Of a stretch of DNA of 21,300 nucleotides, positions 16,501 through 21,300 are shown in pieces. The stretch's first letter is position 1; each line of letters opens with the position of its first letter. A program made the translations under genes and the position numbers. The stretch lies in NCBI GenBank assembly GCA_947589635.1, contig CANQCC010000011.1, positions 1-21,300 on the forward strand, written 5' to 3'. The stretch is from an uncultured Clostridia bacterium. Its GTDB lineage: Bacteria; Bacillota; Clostridia; Christensenellales; CAG-917. Below the pieces are notes generated by a model. The model was not told the origin of the DNA. It worked only from the letters and a program-made list of their open reading frames with translations, and searched no databases.

Positions 16501-19381
16501 CTTCAGAAGAAGTTCCGTTGGTCACGTTGTCAAGGGATACGAAGCCCTCGACATACATGCCGTTTGCGAATGGTTTTTCGATGTAGGTGTAAGTTTGTCC
16601 GTTCTGAGTCCTCTGTCTTGTGACTTCCTGCTCGAGATACGCGATTGCCTGCGCGCCCAGCTTTATAGTCACGTTGACTTCGACCATCTGCCCTGCGGGA
16701 ACGGTTATCGTGCCGCCTTCCGTCTGAGTGAAGGTCTGCGCCCCGACCGCATAGGTGATGGTGCTCATCTCTGCAAGAGAGTAACTTCTTTCCGCGACCG
16801 TCTTCCTGTCGGAGGCGAGAGTCTCCGTCATGACGTACGTCGTGGGGCTGTAGATCTGAGGGGACGTCGAAACGTTGTGCACCGTGAAAGTAAGATGATA
16901 TTCGCCCGTCCTACCGGGATCGTCAAGCAACTCCAGCTTGGTCTTGTCAAGCCAACGCTCGCCGTTCATCTCGACGATGCAATCCTCGGAGTGCTCGTTA
17001 TTGTAAATCTTTTCGTTTGCTCTGACGGTGATGTAGCTTTCGCTTGTCACCGCGTTATAGATGTTTGCAAGCCCTGCGCCCTGTTTACGAGGAGAGTACG
17101 GATTGCCAAACTCGTTGTTGGCGATGGTCGCCGTGCTCATAAGCAGCTGGTTTGCAAGCGCGTTGATCTGGTTTGCGTCAAGCGCCGAGCCCGATTTGTT
17201 GTATTTTCTCTCGTTCGCCTTGACGTATTGACGAAGCAGCGCGACCGCGCCCGCCATGTTGGGGGACGCCATGGACGTGCCGCTGTAGATGTCGTACGCT
17301 CCCGCGACCGCGGAAGTTATCTCGCCGCCGTGCGCCGTGATCTCCGGCTTGAGCGTGAGGTCGGATACGGGGCCCCAGCTTGAGAAGTCGGACATGAACG
17401 GGCCCGCTTGGAAATCGTCGCTGATCTCAAGATAGCCTACGCTGTTGTTGCTTCTCGCCGCGTTGACAAAGGGGATAGACGCGTCCATCGTGATGAGGCA
17501 GGTGGGCACCGGGTCGTCCAACTCGCCGAGGGACATGTTGACCGTGCCCGACACGTTGTTGTAAATTATTACCGCGTCCGCGCCCGCCGTCATGGCCTCG
17601 CGCACCTTCTCTTCGAAAGTCGTCTCGCCGCGTTTGACAAGCGCTATCGTGCCGTCCACTTTTTCAAGTTTGCCGTTTATGATGGCGGTCCTGCTGTTAA
17701 GCTGATTTCTTTCCGCATTTCTGTAGTTGGTGTTTTTGCCGACGCCGTCTATAAGCACATACTTAAGCACAAGGTCATCGTGAAGCCCTTTGGTATATAT
17801 GTCGCCGCCTCTCAGGTTTGCGCCCGCGTCCGCCGCGGCCTGTCCGTATTTGCTTTCAAGATATTCGTGCACCGCCTCGACAAACTCTATCCTGTTGCCG
17901 TTGCCGTCGCTGGAGTTGGTGATGAACGCAACCTGGCTGCCGTCGCCGTTGCCCTGCACATACTTGGAGAGCTGGCCGTTGATGGAAGCCACCGAAAGCG
18001 CGGAATAATATGTGGAAGGAGAGCCTACCGTCGAGCTGTCGGGGTTGGAGGCAAGGTTTGTGCCGTTGCCGCCGCCGTAGCCCGAGCTGTAATCATTGCT
18101 CGCCGCGCACACAAGGCTTATGCCCGCGCTGCGGATGCTGTCGTAAACTTGGTTGGTATATGCGTCCGTCTTCTCGTCCGCAAAACCGCAGGAGGAGCCG
18201 AGGCTCATGTTGATGACGTCAACGCCAAGCTTCACGCAGTCCTCGAGCGCCGCAAGCAGGTCGACCTGATCCGCGCCGCCGATTGTGTTGTCATAAAGGT
18301 CGTCCGTAAACACCTTGCAGATGACAAGCTGCGCAAGAGGCGCAACGCCGCGGAATTTCTCATCGTCGTCCGTATCCGCCGGGGTGCCCTGATCGTTGAC
18401 GACATAGTCGCTCTTGCCCGCCACTATGCCCGCCACGTGCGTGCCGTGAGAGTTGTAAGAGGGGAAGACGTTGGGATCGTCGTCCGCATAGTCGTATGCG
18501 AAGGGGACCTTCAGGTTGTAGTAAACGTCGTTTATGCCGGAGCCGAACTTCTGAGCATTGAGATCGTTACCGCCAAGCAAGGTCTGAATGGCGTCTCTGT
18601 CGTAGTGAACGCTGTCAAGCGCTCCGGCCTCCTCAAGATCCTGCTCGTACACCGTGGGGTCGAAAGCCTCGTGAGTGCTGTCAAGTCCGGTGTCGAGGAT
18701 GGCGACCGCCATGCCCTGCCCTTGATAAGTGCCGTCCGGCGTACCATCGCCGTCTGTGTCGACATTGATCAGGTTCATCGTGTTGTAGATGCCCGTCGTG
18801 TACACGTTCGCCTGGTTTTCTACGGCGTCGTATTTGGGCATTGCGTAACGCTCCGAATAATAGATGTCCTTGACGCCGTCAATGCCCTTGATGACGTTGT
18901 AATCTTCGGCGCTTATCTCGATGGCTACGCCGGTGCTCAAAGTGGAGTAGCTGTATTTGTAGTTGTAGTTGACCTGATATTTTTGCAGTCTGTCAAAGAA
19001 ACGACCCTGTTTCGCTCTGAGGCTCGCAAGCGCTTTCTGCGCTTCGACGCTCTTGAGGAATTCCGAAAAATCGCTGTATCTTGTGCTCTTGCGGAAAGCT
19101 TCGTAAAGGGTCTGACCTTCAAGCTCCACAATTACCCAGCGGGTGCCGTCATAGGAAGCCGTGTTTTTTTCAACGGTTTGATAGTTGAGATATTGCTCTC
19201 TTACGGCGTCCATGTTGACGTCGGATTTTCTTATGCTGCCCTTGGCGTCCGCAACGGGAATGTCGGCGCTGCCGGCGCTCGCGCGGAAAGCGCCCGTGTA
19301 TGCCACATTGAAAATTGCCGTCAATACCAAAACGGCGATCAATATCATCGAAACTGTGCTGTATCTGTTGTTCTTGCCCAT
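10535..19381 (-). CDS. Giant membrane-anchored subtilisin-like serine protease with leucine-rich repeats
   Basis: This 2948-residue surface protease probably degrades extracellular protein. Domains in order: signal helix 11-28; I9-type propeptide about 80-178; S8 catalytic domain with Asp230 (AILDTGLD), His312 (SHGTHVAG) and Ser703 (GTSMASP), all intact; PA-type insert about 570-650; Fn3-like segments about 780-980 with a GLPYLAFYGDW motif as in lactocepin and C5a peptidase; further Ig-like regions to about 1570; BspA-type LRR about 1590-2420; a helical segment 2545-2627; an Ig-like domain 2630-2717; a membrane helix 2739-2764 followed by KKKK; and an acidic tail 2765-2948. No sortase LPXTG motif is present, so the single helix is the anchor and the tail should be cytoplasmic. 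An AAGGAGG site lies four bases before the ATG. The gene precedes the lipoprotein and opp genes. The family call is certain; substrate and cleavage site are unknown. Confidence 0.95.
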   Translation of the reverse strand: MGKNNRYSTVSMILIAVLVLTAIFNVAYTGAFRASAGSADIPVADAKGSIRKSDVNMDAVREQYLNYQTVEKNTASYDGTRWVIVELEGQTLYEAFRKSTRYSDFSEFLKSVEAQKALASLRAKQGRFFDRLQKYQVNYNYKYSYSTLSTGVAIEISAEDYNVIKGIDGVKDIYYSERYAMPKYDAVENQANVYTTGIYNTMNLINVDTDGDGTPDGTYQGQGMAVAILDTGLDSTHEAFDPTVYEQDLEEAGALDSVHYDRDAIQTLLGGNDLNAQKFGSGINDVYYNLKVPFAYDYADDDPNVFPSYNSHGTHVAGIVAGKSDYVVNDQGTPADTDDDEKFRGVAPLAQLVICKVFTDDLYDNTIGGADQVDLLAALEDCVKLGVDVINMSLGSSCGFADEKTDAYTNQVYDSIRSAGISLVCAASNDYSSGYGGGNGTNLASNPDSSTVGSPSTYYSALSVASINGQLSKYVQGNGDGSQVAFITNSSDGNGNRIEFVEAVHEYLESKYGQAAADAGANLRGGDIYTKGLHDDLVLKYVLIDGVGKNTNYRNAERNQLNSRTAIINGKLEKVDGTIALVKRGETTFEEKVREAMTAGADAVIIYNNVSGTVNMSLGELDDPVPTCLITMDASIPFVNAARSNNSVGYLEISDDFQAGPFMSDFSSWGPVSDLTLKPEITAHGGEITSAVAGAYDIYSGTSMASPNMAGAVALLRQYVKANERKYNKSGSALDANQINALANQLLMSTATIANNEFGNPYSPRKQGAGLANIYNAVTSESYITVRANEKIYNNEHSEDCIVEMNGERWLDKTKLELLDDPGRTGEYHLTFTVHNVSTSPQIYSPTTYVMTETLASDRKTVAERSYSLAEMSTITYAVGAQTFTQTEGGTITVPAGQMVEVNVTIKLGAQAIAYLEQEVTRQRTQNGQTYTYIEKPFANGMYVEGFVSLDNVTNGTSSEETVKDGVTIGLPYLAFYGDWADAPLFDYDVYEVSEDEKDKSIDLEDKIRASAAATQVIGTYHNEDYILPLGTYLYETKETDDEIYPERDKIALSMYDEEGNYTTYELYAIYAGLLRNASYMNVVFTDAVTGEVAYEEKLENVSKSYAAGGSNRGAFVRMEINPQEWGWKNNDSFIVTLDGFIDYQNEEGEYVQSNAEFKGRDQYYAQCIDPKDVGTGTKRNTFEFPLTIDYEAPQILDYSIRFDPYEEYGQTKYKVFLDLEVYDNQYAMSVLPCFRQEHTEGELGTFLTLLTEYPVPVYGNKGQSTMVAVDITDYYEQYGLEGELYIQVEDYAMNAEVYNITLDDESLDYPSDQIVLIEDSKLKNTGRTGKNSINEDKSEYPIYSLTISPFELYKLNVDDTSVFKNLSWQGESEFAIVNEGEVFGLKNCGGESATFRLYGTMYNYDLHREVQKIFLQLEVKVEGFASNRLITPTSLSFKPIHAGDSHVVNPDTSNSVEVNPNTTVTLVPYITPWYFEAAYEVKNGKPFEFEWLTRNSRVAEIKHDEDTPKREKKNNQGQVTETWYTLSEADIQLIVKGSANIECQSKDPAYPSLRKAINMQVGEDYNVINLTLYDYYGDSVADFPSEYPDVNVLYLDENCFKNDQSITEVVLPAMLQEIPEGAFENCVNLRKITINSQCTTIGIGAFRGCTSLKEVAFAEYLDANKDPVKDPVTGKDYFGSITVGHYAFDGCVALDTFTRGERMTVMYDYAFRNCDALTTIDLSTLRIVGSHVFDSCDNLETVILTKDTAVGEHMFENCTKLANIKYKNGDSIQAGYPVNKLPESVFEGCEMLSNITFVGEGFLGIGARALAHTIIEGITLPKGEYEIDSYAFAYCENLKTVTLQDGTTITHSGADPYIGCTHFTAYSAEGNDAYLVKEGALYSADETTLYSVPTGIESYTLPAEVKHIADGALSGSNITTIDISAIESVGKYAFAYSKLKTVTLKSGMDIPEGLFEGCDQLTIVNNLDTVNNIGARAFMWCSALQEANISQATSVGDYAFYGIAVEDDAMNGSNSALATLTAPLLQKVGYGAFEGTRIVELNLPAVTDLGAWAFAFMEDLTSVTIGPVEEMGGYVFYGSNKIASVTFVYGAKVIGSGAFSTYNPYLDSYTELDREALEESDELYKLYVWQDAVDIKPSTALKSVTIPGTVQSIGAYAFAGQAGLAEIDLANVTNIGSGAFRQCTALKTADLSKVEEIGDNAFRGTAFTAVDLSNAKIIGAYAFAGGEYSMSQWTAYYNDEDEYSNFTRTREIKGGAIATLTLGKAERIGDFAFAGNNIKTVTIPKTLNKRTYTFTEQIFDKKGNVERERERKGETFGAGVFAYNKSLTRIYVEAGNDLFTSIDGALYVKVVGGLILKQYPGAGTGLKYTVADGTVAIGDSAFEGAKTVTEVEFPYTVKAIGSAAFFSSSVEKYVFNSVQAPTLIASYDPFVVELCAGFFSILYHNSVQDDGLYHYPWDIIPEGEEDAGEMYLDPTLIATTAYYGNFNGYVFMNGYGNIFWSLAGTSLQENITFNVPKNGRGYDTAIWDMYAKNIEYSAETLPDDNVHATWDAIEALESKYTIAQISALAQANDKAALEINGELSKAIQAARQAYNAIVGDDQKALAAEQYQTLLTYEKALRDARKQVGITVTLTSVQIETLPKSYYKDGERFSIDGMTLKVVYSDGSELLISGDEVKNTVTYSADVLHLGQSQVEAQYKDAYTGMTTTFMIDVDVQENTDGGSEGNGGGVNAGGNLPGWAIALIVIGAVAAVGAAAAATIIVLKKKKSAKPEGDGNNGGEKAGEQAETPATEQAETPANEQMEAPANEQTEAPATEQAENVDAQTQTAKEDALAEQESLVEETADLKEEATAEIPAEEAEVIAEEPVEQAEAVQEDKAEAEDKLEDVEGEKAEPAGEDNVPASEGNASAGEEAEAGKAEEEVKASEGSEGAEEKKSEGAKRGRKKKA
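10933..11028 (-). repeat. Four 24-bp tandem repeats in the protease tail
   Basis: Four head-to-tail 24-bp units (10933, 10957, 10981, 11005) encode the octapeptides EQTEAPAT, EQMEAPAN, EQAETPAN and EQAETPAT. They lie at the start of the acidic tail, just after the membrane anchor. Units differ by a few bases only, so the array is probably recent and may vary in copy number without shifting the frame. Confidence 0.9.
12122..14614 (-). repeat. BspA-type leucine-rich repeat region of the protease
   Basis: This region codes residues about 1590-2420. It holds roughly thirty degenerate units of the BspA/LRR_5 type, in which a phrase such as IGIGAFRGCTSLKEV recurs about every 20-25 residues (AFENCVNLRKI, AFRNCDALTTI, AFRQCTALKTA, AFEGAKTVTEV). 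A few units are interrupted by loops, for example 2101-2140 and 2228-2255. Such repeats usually bind proteins or host surfaces. Confidence 0.9.
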
Positions 19382-19422
19382 GCTGCCTCCTTGCGGCTGC
19401 CTACTGCTAATATCTGCAGATT

Positions 19423-19447
19423 GAGAATATATATTTATAATATTCTC
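19423..19447 (-). promoter_or_regulatory. Inverted repeat at the likely protease transcription start
   Basis: A perfect 8-bp inverted repeat GAGAATAT...ATATTCTC has a 9-bp spacer (arms 19440-19447 and 19423-19430). It begins nine bases after the proposed -10 box, so it covers the likely start site and first transcribed bases. It could be a repressor operator or a hairpin at the 5' end of the mRNA. Confidence 0.5.
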
Positions 19448-19455
19448 GCATAATA

Positions 19456-19484
19456 ATTCTAATGGTTATCCCATTTTATCAAAA
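19456..19484 (-). promoter_or_regulatory. Candidate sigma-A-type promoter of the protease gene
   Basis: On the minus strand TTTTGA (19484-19479) and TAGAAT (19461-19456) are separated by 17 bp. The -10 box matches consensus at 5 of 6 bases; the -35 box is poor. The distance to the ATG is about 75 nt. A weak -35 is consistent with a regulated promoter, but the call rests on pattern only. Confidence 0.4.
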
Positions 19485-19550
19485 GTACGCCTAAAACGCA
19501 ACTGTTTTTATGCACAAATTATAATTAAAATCGCCCCTTTAGTGGGGGTT

Positions 19551-19684
19551 TTATGCATAAAAATTGCATAAAACCGCAGGTCATTATGCATAAACCTGCG
19601 GTCTTTATACATTTTCGGTCGCGATACATCACTGTTTTGTGCAATTTGGCGGGGCGCCGTATTTTATGCATTTTTTATGCATAA
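19551..19684. repeat. Cluster of TTATGCATAA palindromes
   Basis: Full 10-bp palindromes TTATGCATAA occur at 19551-19560, 19584-19593 and 19675-19684. Half sites (TTATGCA or TGCATAA) occur at 19508, 19565 and 19664. A related 14-bp palindrome, TGCATAATTATGCA, lies at 20964-20977 upstream of the aminopeptidase promoter, with another half site at 20985. They flank one gene and are confined to non-coding DNA as far as I can see. Confidence 0.7.
19569..19602 (-). terminator. Probable intrinsic terminator of the aminopeptidase gene
   Basis: A perfect 9-bp stem ACCGCAGGT/ACCTGCGGT (19602-19594 with 19581-19573) with a 12-nt loop is followed on the minus strand by TTTATGCAATTTTT. It lies about 150 nt after the aminopeptidase stop and before the protease promoter, so it would separate the two transcripts. 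The T-tract is interrupted, which lowers certainty. The loop contains one TTATGCATAA palindrome. Confidence 0.5.
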
Positions 19685-19705
19685 TTTATACATTTTCCCG
19701 CCAAA
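19645..19705. repeat. Nine-bp inverted repeat with AT-rich 43-nt loop
   Basis: TTTGGCGGG (19645-19653) and CCCGCCAAA (19697-19705) are perfect inverted copies. The interval holds a TTATGCA half site and a full TTATGCATAA palindrome. The loop is long for a terminator and no T-tract follows on the minus strand. It may be a binding-site pair or an RNA structure in the 3' region of the aminopeptidase mRNA. Confidence 0.5.
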
Positions 19706-19747
19706 GAAAAATCGATGGATTTTTTTATCTTAAATCGCTTTTAAGCC

Positions 19748-20866
19748 TTATCTCAGGTTTTCGGGATTGAGGGGCTTAAGTTCGTCAAGCGTAAACGCGC
19801 CGTCTTTCCTTATCAGCTTGCCGTCGAAATAAATTTCTCCGCCGCCGTATTCGGGAGTCTGACAAAGCACAAGATCCCAGTGCAGCGCGCTCTTGTTGCC
19901 GTTGGGCGCGTCGTCATAACAGCAGCCGGGAGTGAAGTGTATGGAGCCGCTTATCTTTTCGTCAAACAGGATGTCGCCGATGGGTTTTGTGACATAGGGA
20001 TTTACGCCTATGGCAAACTCGCCGACATATCTCGCGCCCTCGTCCGTATCGAAAAGAGCTGTCGCTTTGGCCACGTTATTTGCCGATATGTTTACGATTT
20101 TGCCGTTTTCGAAGTCGAGGCAAACGTCCTCAAAACGGAAGTCGCTCTCTATCGACGGCACGTTATAGTGGATGCGCCCGTTCACGCTCTCCTTGACGGG
20201 AGCCGTGTAAACTTCGCCGTCCGGAATGTTGCACTCGCCCGCGCACTTCACCGCGGGAATTCCCTTTATAGAGAAGGAAATATCCGTGTCTTCAGCCACG
20301 ATCCGCACTTTATCCGTCCTGTCCATAAGCTGCTTGAGAGCGTCCATCGCCCTGCCCATTTTGCCGTAATCAAGACAACAAACGTCAAAATAATAGTCTT
20401 CAAACGCCTCCGTGGACATGCCCGCCAGCTGACTTATCCCCTCGGTAGGATAGCGCAAAATGACCCAGCGCGTCTTCGCCACGCGCCTGTCGCTGTGCAC
20501 CGGAGTGCCATAGATGGTCTCGTACGCGCGCGTCCTCTCCTCGGGCACGTCGCCAAGTTCATAGCCGTTGTTGCCGCCGCGGATGCCTATGTAGCAGTCC
20601 ATCTTGTCCATAAGCGCGCAGTCCCGCTCGCTCATTATCTTAAGTTGCTCGTCCGTCGAGCGCATAAGTATCGCGCGCTGCAAGCGCTTGTCAACTATGT
20701 TCACAAACGGGATCCCGCCCGCGTCATATATCTCTTTTATGACGATTTCCGCCAAATTTCCGCAGTCTCCTATCACGTCCAGCCACACCTTGTCGCCCTT
20801 GCCGACTTTGACGGAATAGTTCACCAGATTCCTCGCCAATTTGATTTGCCTTGCGTCCGCAATCAT
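19748..20866 (-). CDS. M29-family metallo-aminopeptidase (AmpS/AmpT/PepS type)
   Basis: This cytosolic enzyme removes N-terminal amino acids from peptides using two divalent metal ions. The 372-residue protein has no signal peptide. The metal-site pattern known from AmpS and AmpT is complete: Glu218 in PDGEVYTAP, Glu283 in GEFAIG, His310 in GSIHFTPG, Tyr317, and His329-x-Asp331 in SALHWDLVL, with spacings close to those in the family. The length is slightly shorter than the usual 400-415. The start is supported by an AAAGGA-type site a little far from the ATG, with a closer GGTGAG. It is transcribed in the same direction as the protease and opp genes but has its own strong promoter and a probable terminator, so it is a neighbour unit rather than part of the same operon. 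It fits as the last step in use of imported peptides. Confidence 0.93.
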   Translation of the reverse strand: MIADARQIKLARNLVNYSVKVGKGDKVWLDVIGDCGNLAEIVIKEIYDAGGIPFVNIVDKRLQRAILMRSTDEQLKIMSERDCALMDKMDCYIGIRGGNNGYELGDVPEERTRAYETIYGTPVHSDRRVAKTRWVILRYPTEGISQLAGMSTEAFEDYYFDVCCLDYGKMGRAMDALKQLMDRTDKVRIVAEDTDISFSIKGIPAVKCAGECNIPDGEVYTAPVKESVNGRIHYNVPSIESDFRFEDVCLDFENGKIVNISANNVAKATALFDTDEGARYVGEFAIGVNPYVTKPIGDILFDEKISGSIHFTPGCCYDDAPNGNKSALHWDLVLCQTPEYGGGEIYFDGKLIRKDGAFTLDELKPLNPENLR

Positions 20867-21082
20867 ATCTCACCAATCCTTTGCCGCCCACGCAGCGAAT
20901 GTCATACCCAAATTATACACGCCTTCGCCGTTTCTGTAAATGTATAATCTTTATAAATTTTTTTGCATAATTATGCATTTTTTCTGCATAAAAATAAATT
21001 TTTCCAATCCAAAATTTTTCCGCATCAACTCCCCCTCCCTGACCTTCCCATAACCCTCACGTAGCCATGCCCAATCATATTT
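20867..21082. other. Intergenic region upstream of the aminopeptidase gene
   Basis: This stretch holds the promoter, the TGCATAATTATGCA palindrome and an AT-rich tract up to about 21020. From 21020 to 21082 I see no gene or structured element. Confidence 0.6.
20912..20940 (-). promoter_or_regulatory. Strong sigma-A-type promoter of the aminopeptidase gene
   Basis: On the minus strand TTTACA (20940-20935) is followed after exactly 17 bp by TATAAT (20917-20912). These match 5 of 6 and 6 of 6 consensus bases. The expected start is near 20905, giving a leader of about 40 nt. The AT-rich tract and the TGCATAATTATGCA palindrome lie directly upstream, where an activator or UP-like element would act. 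Confidence 0.75.
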
Positions 21083-21300
21083 TTACGGCACCTCTGTCTG
21101 GGTTTTCTTATACACAGTCTTTGCCGTGTCCGGGCTTAACGCAACCTCTGTCCGAGCGTTTTTATACAAGAACTGCGCCGTGTCAGAGCGTAACGCAGCC
21201 TCTGCCTGAGCTTTCTTATATACGGACGGGCGCTTAGTCCGAGCTGTACCGCGGAGCGAAGCGGGATAGATAATAGTACGCAGTGAGGGCGGATCTGTAC
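21083..21300 (-). CDS. Possible 3' end of a repeat protein running in from beyond the window
   Basis: One minus-strand frame is open from the window edge for 71 codons and stops with TAA at 21083-21085. It translates to an 18-residue repeat that starts with YKK or YKN and contains DTA (as in SDTAQFLYKNARTEVALSPD) and ends in TEVP. The frame has no start codon inside the window. Against coding: the two full copies differ mostly at amino-acid-changing positions, the outermost copy appears shifted in frame by an indel, and no ribosome site or terminator helps. It may be a non-coding repeat that happens to be open. Confidence 0.25.
   Translation of the reverse strand, partial: TDPPSLRTIIYPASLRGTARTKRPSVYKKAQAEAALRSDTAQFLYKNARTEVALSPDTAKTVYKKTQTEVP
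21091..21252. repeat. 54-bp degenerate tandem repeat, three units
   Basis: Units start at 21091, 21145 and 21199, each with CCTCTG. Shared blocks follow at the same offsets: a TTATA core near offset 18 and GCCGTGTC with TAACGCA near offsets 34-53 in the first two units. The third unit diverges in its second half. The period is exactly 54 bp, a multiple of three. The units are adjacent with no unique spacers, so this is not a CRISPR array. Confidence 0.8.

Larger units (their letters stand above)
19382..19747. other. AT-rich intergenic region between aminopeptidase and protease genes
   Basis: These 366 bp contain no gene I can support. From the aminopeptidase stop towards the protease the region holds small AT hairpins (19729-19745, 19707-19724), a 9-bp inverted repeat with a long loop (19645-19705), a compact 9-bp hairpin (19573-19602), a short CCCC/GGGG hairpin (19534-19547), three TTATGCATAA palindromes, a candidate promoter (19456-19484) and an inverted repeat in the protease leader (19423-19447). 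Confidence 0.8.

Noticed and set aside
85..19453. Long plus-strand open frames opposite the real genes (up to 681 codons, for example 17408-19453 and 4475-6385)
   Set aside because: They mirror minus-strand genes that have clear family motifs and ribosome sites. Their translations are rich in Arg, Val and His with no recognisable domain, as expected from the codon bias of the opposite strand.
19707..19724. AAAAATC/GATTTTT stem just after the aminopeptidase stop as its terminator
   Set aside because: The stem has one GC pair in seven, too weak for intrinsic termination. The 9-bp GC-rich hairpin at 19573-19602 is more convincing.
21091..21252. CRISPR array
   Set aside because: The units are contiguous 54-bp imperfect repeats without unique spacers, and no cas genes are nearby.
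1..21300. tRNA, rRNA, transposase, integrase or phage genes
   Set aside because: None was recognised in either strand. All long minus-strand frames are accounted for by the protease, lipoprotein, transporter and aminopeptidase genes.

Overview
The window reads as one protein-scavenging locus from a Gram-positive anaerobe, most likely an uncultured member of the Clostridia (Christensenellales-like). This placement is an inference. It rests on two lipoprotein signal peptides with no outer-membrane genes, Shine-Dalgarno sites of the AGGAGG type, a subtilase with BspA-type leucine-rich repeats, and an InlB-like repeat lipoprotein. All recognisable genes lie on the minus strand, so transcription runs from high to low coordinates. 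Coding DNA is moderately GC-rich and the two long intergenic regions are AT-rich.

Layout in transcription order. (1) 21300-21083: a degenerate 54-bp tandem repeat that is open in one minus frame. It may be the tail of a gene starting outside the window, or an intergenic repeat. (2) 20866-19748: an M29 metallo-aminopeptidase with its own strong sigma-A-like promoter, followed by an inverted-repeat-rich region with a probable terminator. (3) 19381-10535: a 2948-residue exported subtilase with propeptide, S8 catalytic domain with PA insert, Fn3/Ig-like region, about 800 residues of leucine-rich repeats, one C-terminal membrane helix and a 184-residue acidic cytoplasmic tail. (4) 10450-9260: a repeat-domain lipoprotein. 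(5) 9244-73: a complete five-gene oligopeptide ABC transporter in the order oppA, oppB, oppC, oppD, oppF, with gaps of 72, 10 and 2 nt and an 8-nt overlap between the last two.

The genes form a logical chain. The surface protease cuts extracellular protein, the lipoprotein and the OppA-like binding protein sit on the outer face of the membrane, the OppBCDF pump imports peptides at the cost of ATP, and the cytosolic M29 enzyme trims them to amino acids. This parallels the PrtP-Opp-peptidase pathway of lactic acid bacteria, but here it is physically clustered.

The unusual part is the protein architecture. Every transporter subunit is longer than its family norm. There is an extracytoplasmic domain inserted in OppB, a duplicated module around an acidic linker in the OppD nucleotide-binding domain, an acidic N-terminal extension on OppC, a repetitive Glu/Ala/Lys N-terminus on OppF, and an enlarged OppA. 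The protease tail has the same Glu/Ala-rich character on the cytoplasmic side. The non-coding DNA around the aminopeptidase gene holds a cluster of TTATGCATAA palindromes and an inverted repeat over the likely protease transcription start. These are candidate regulatory sites.
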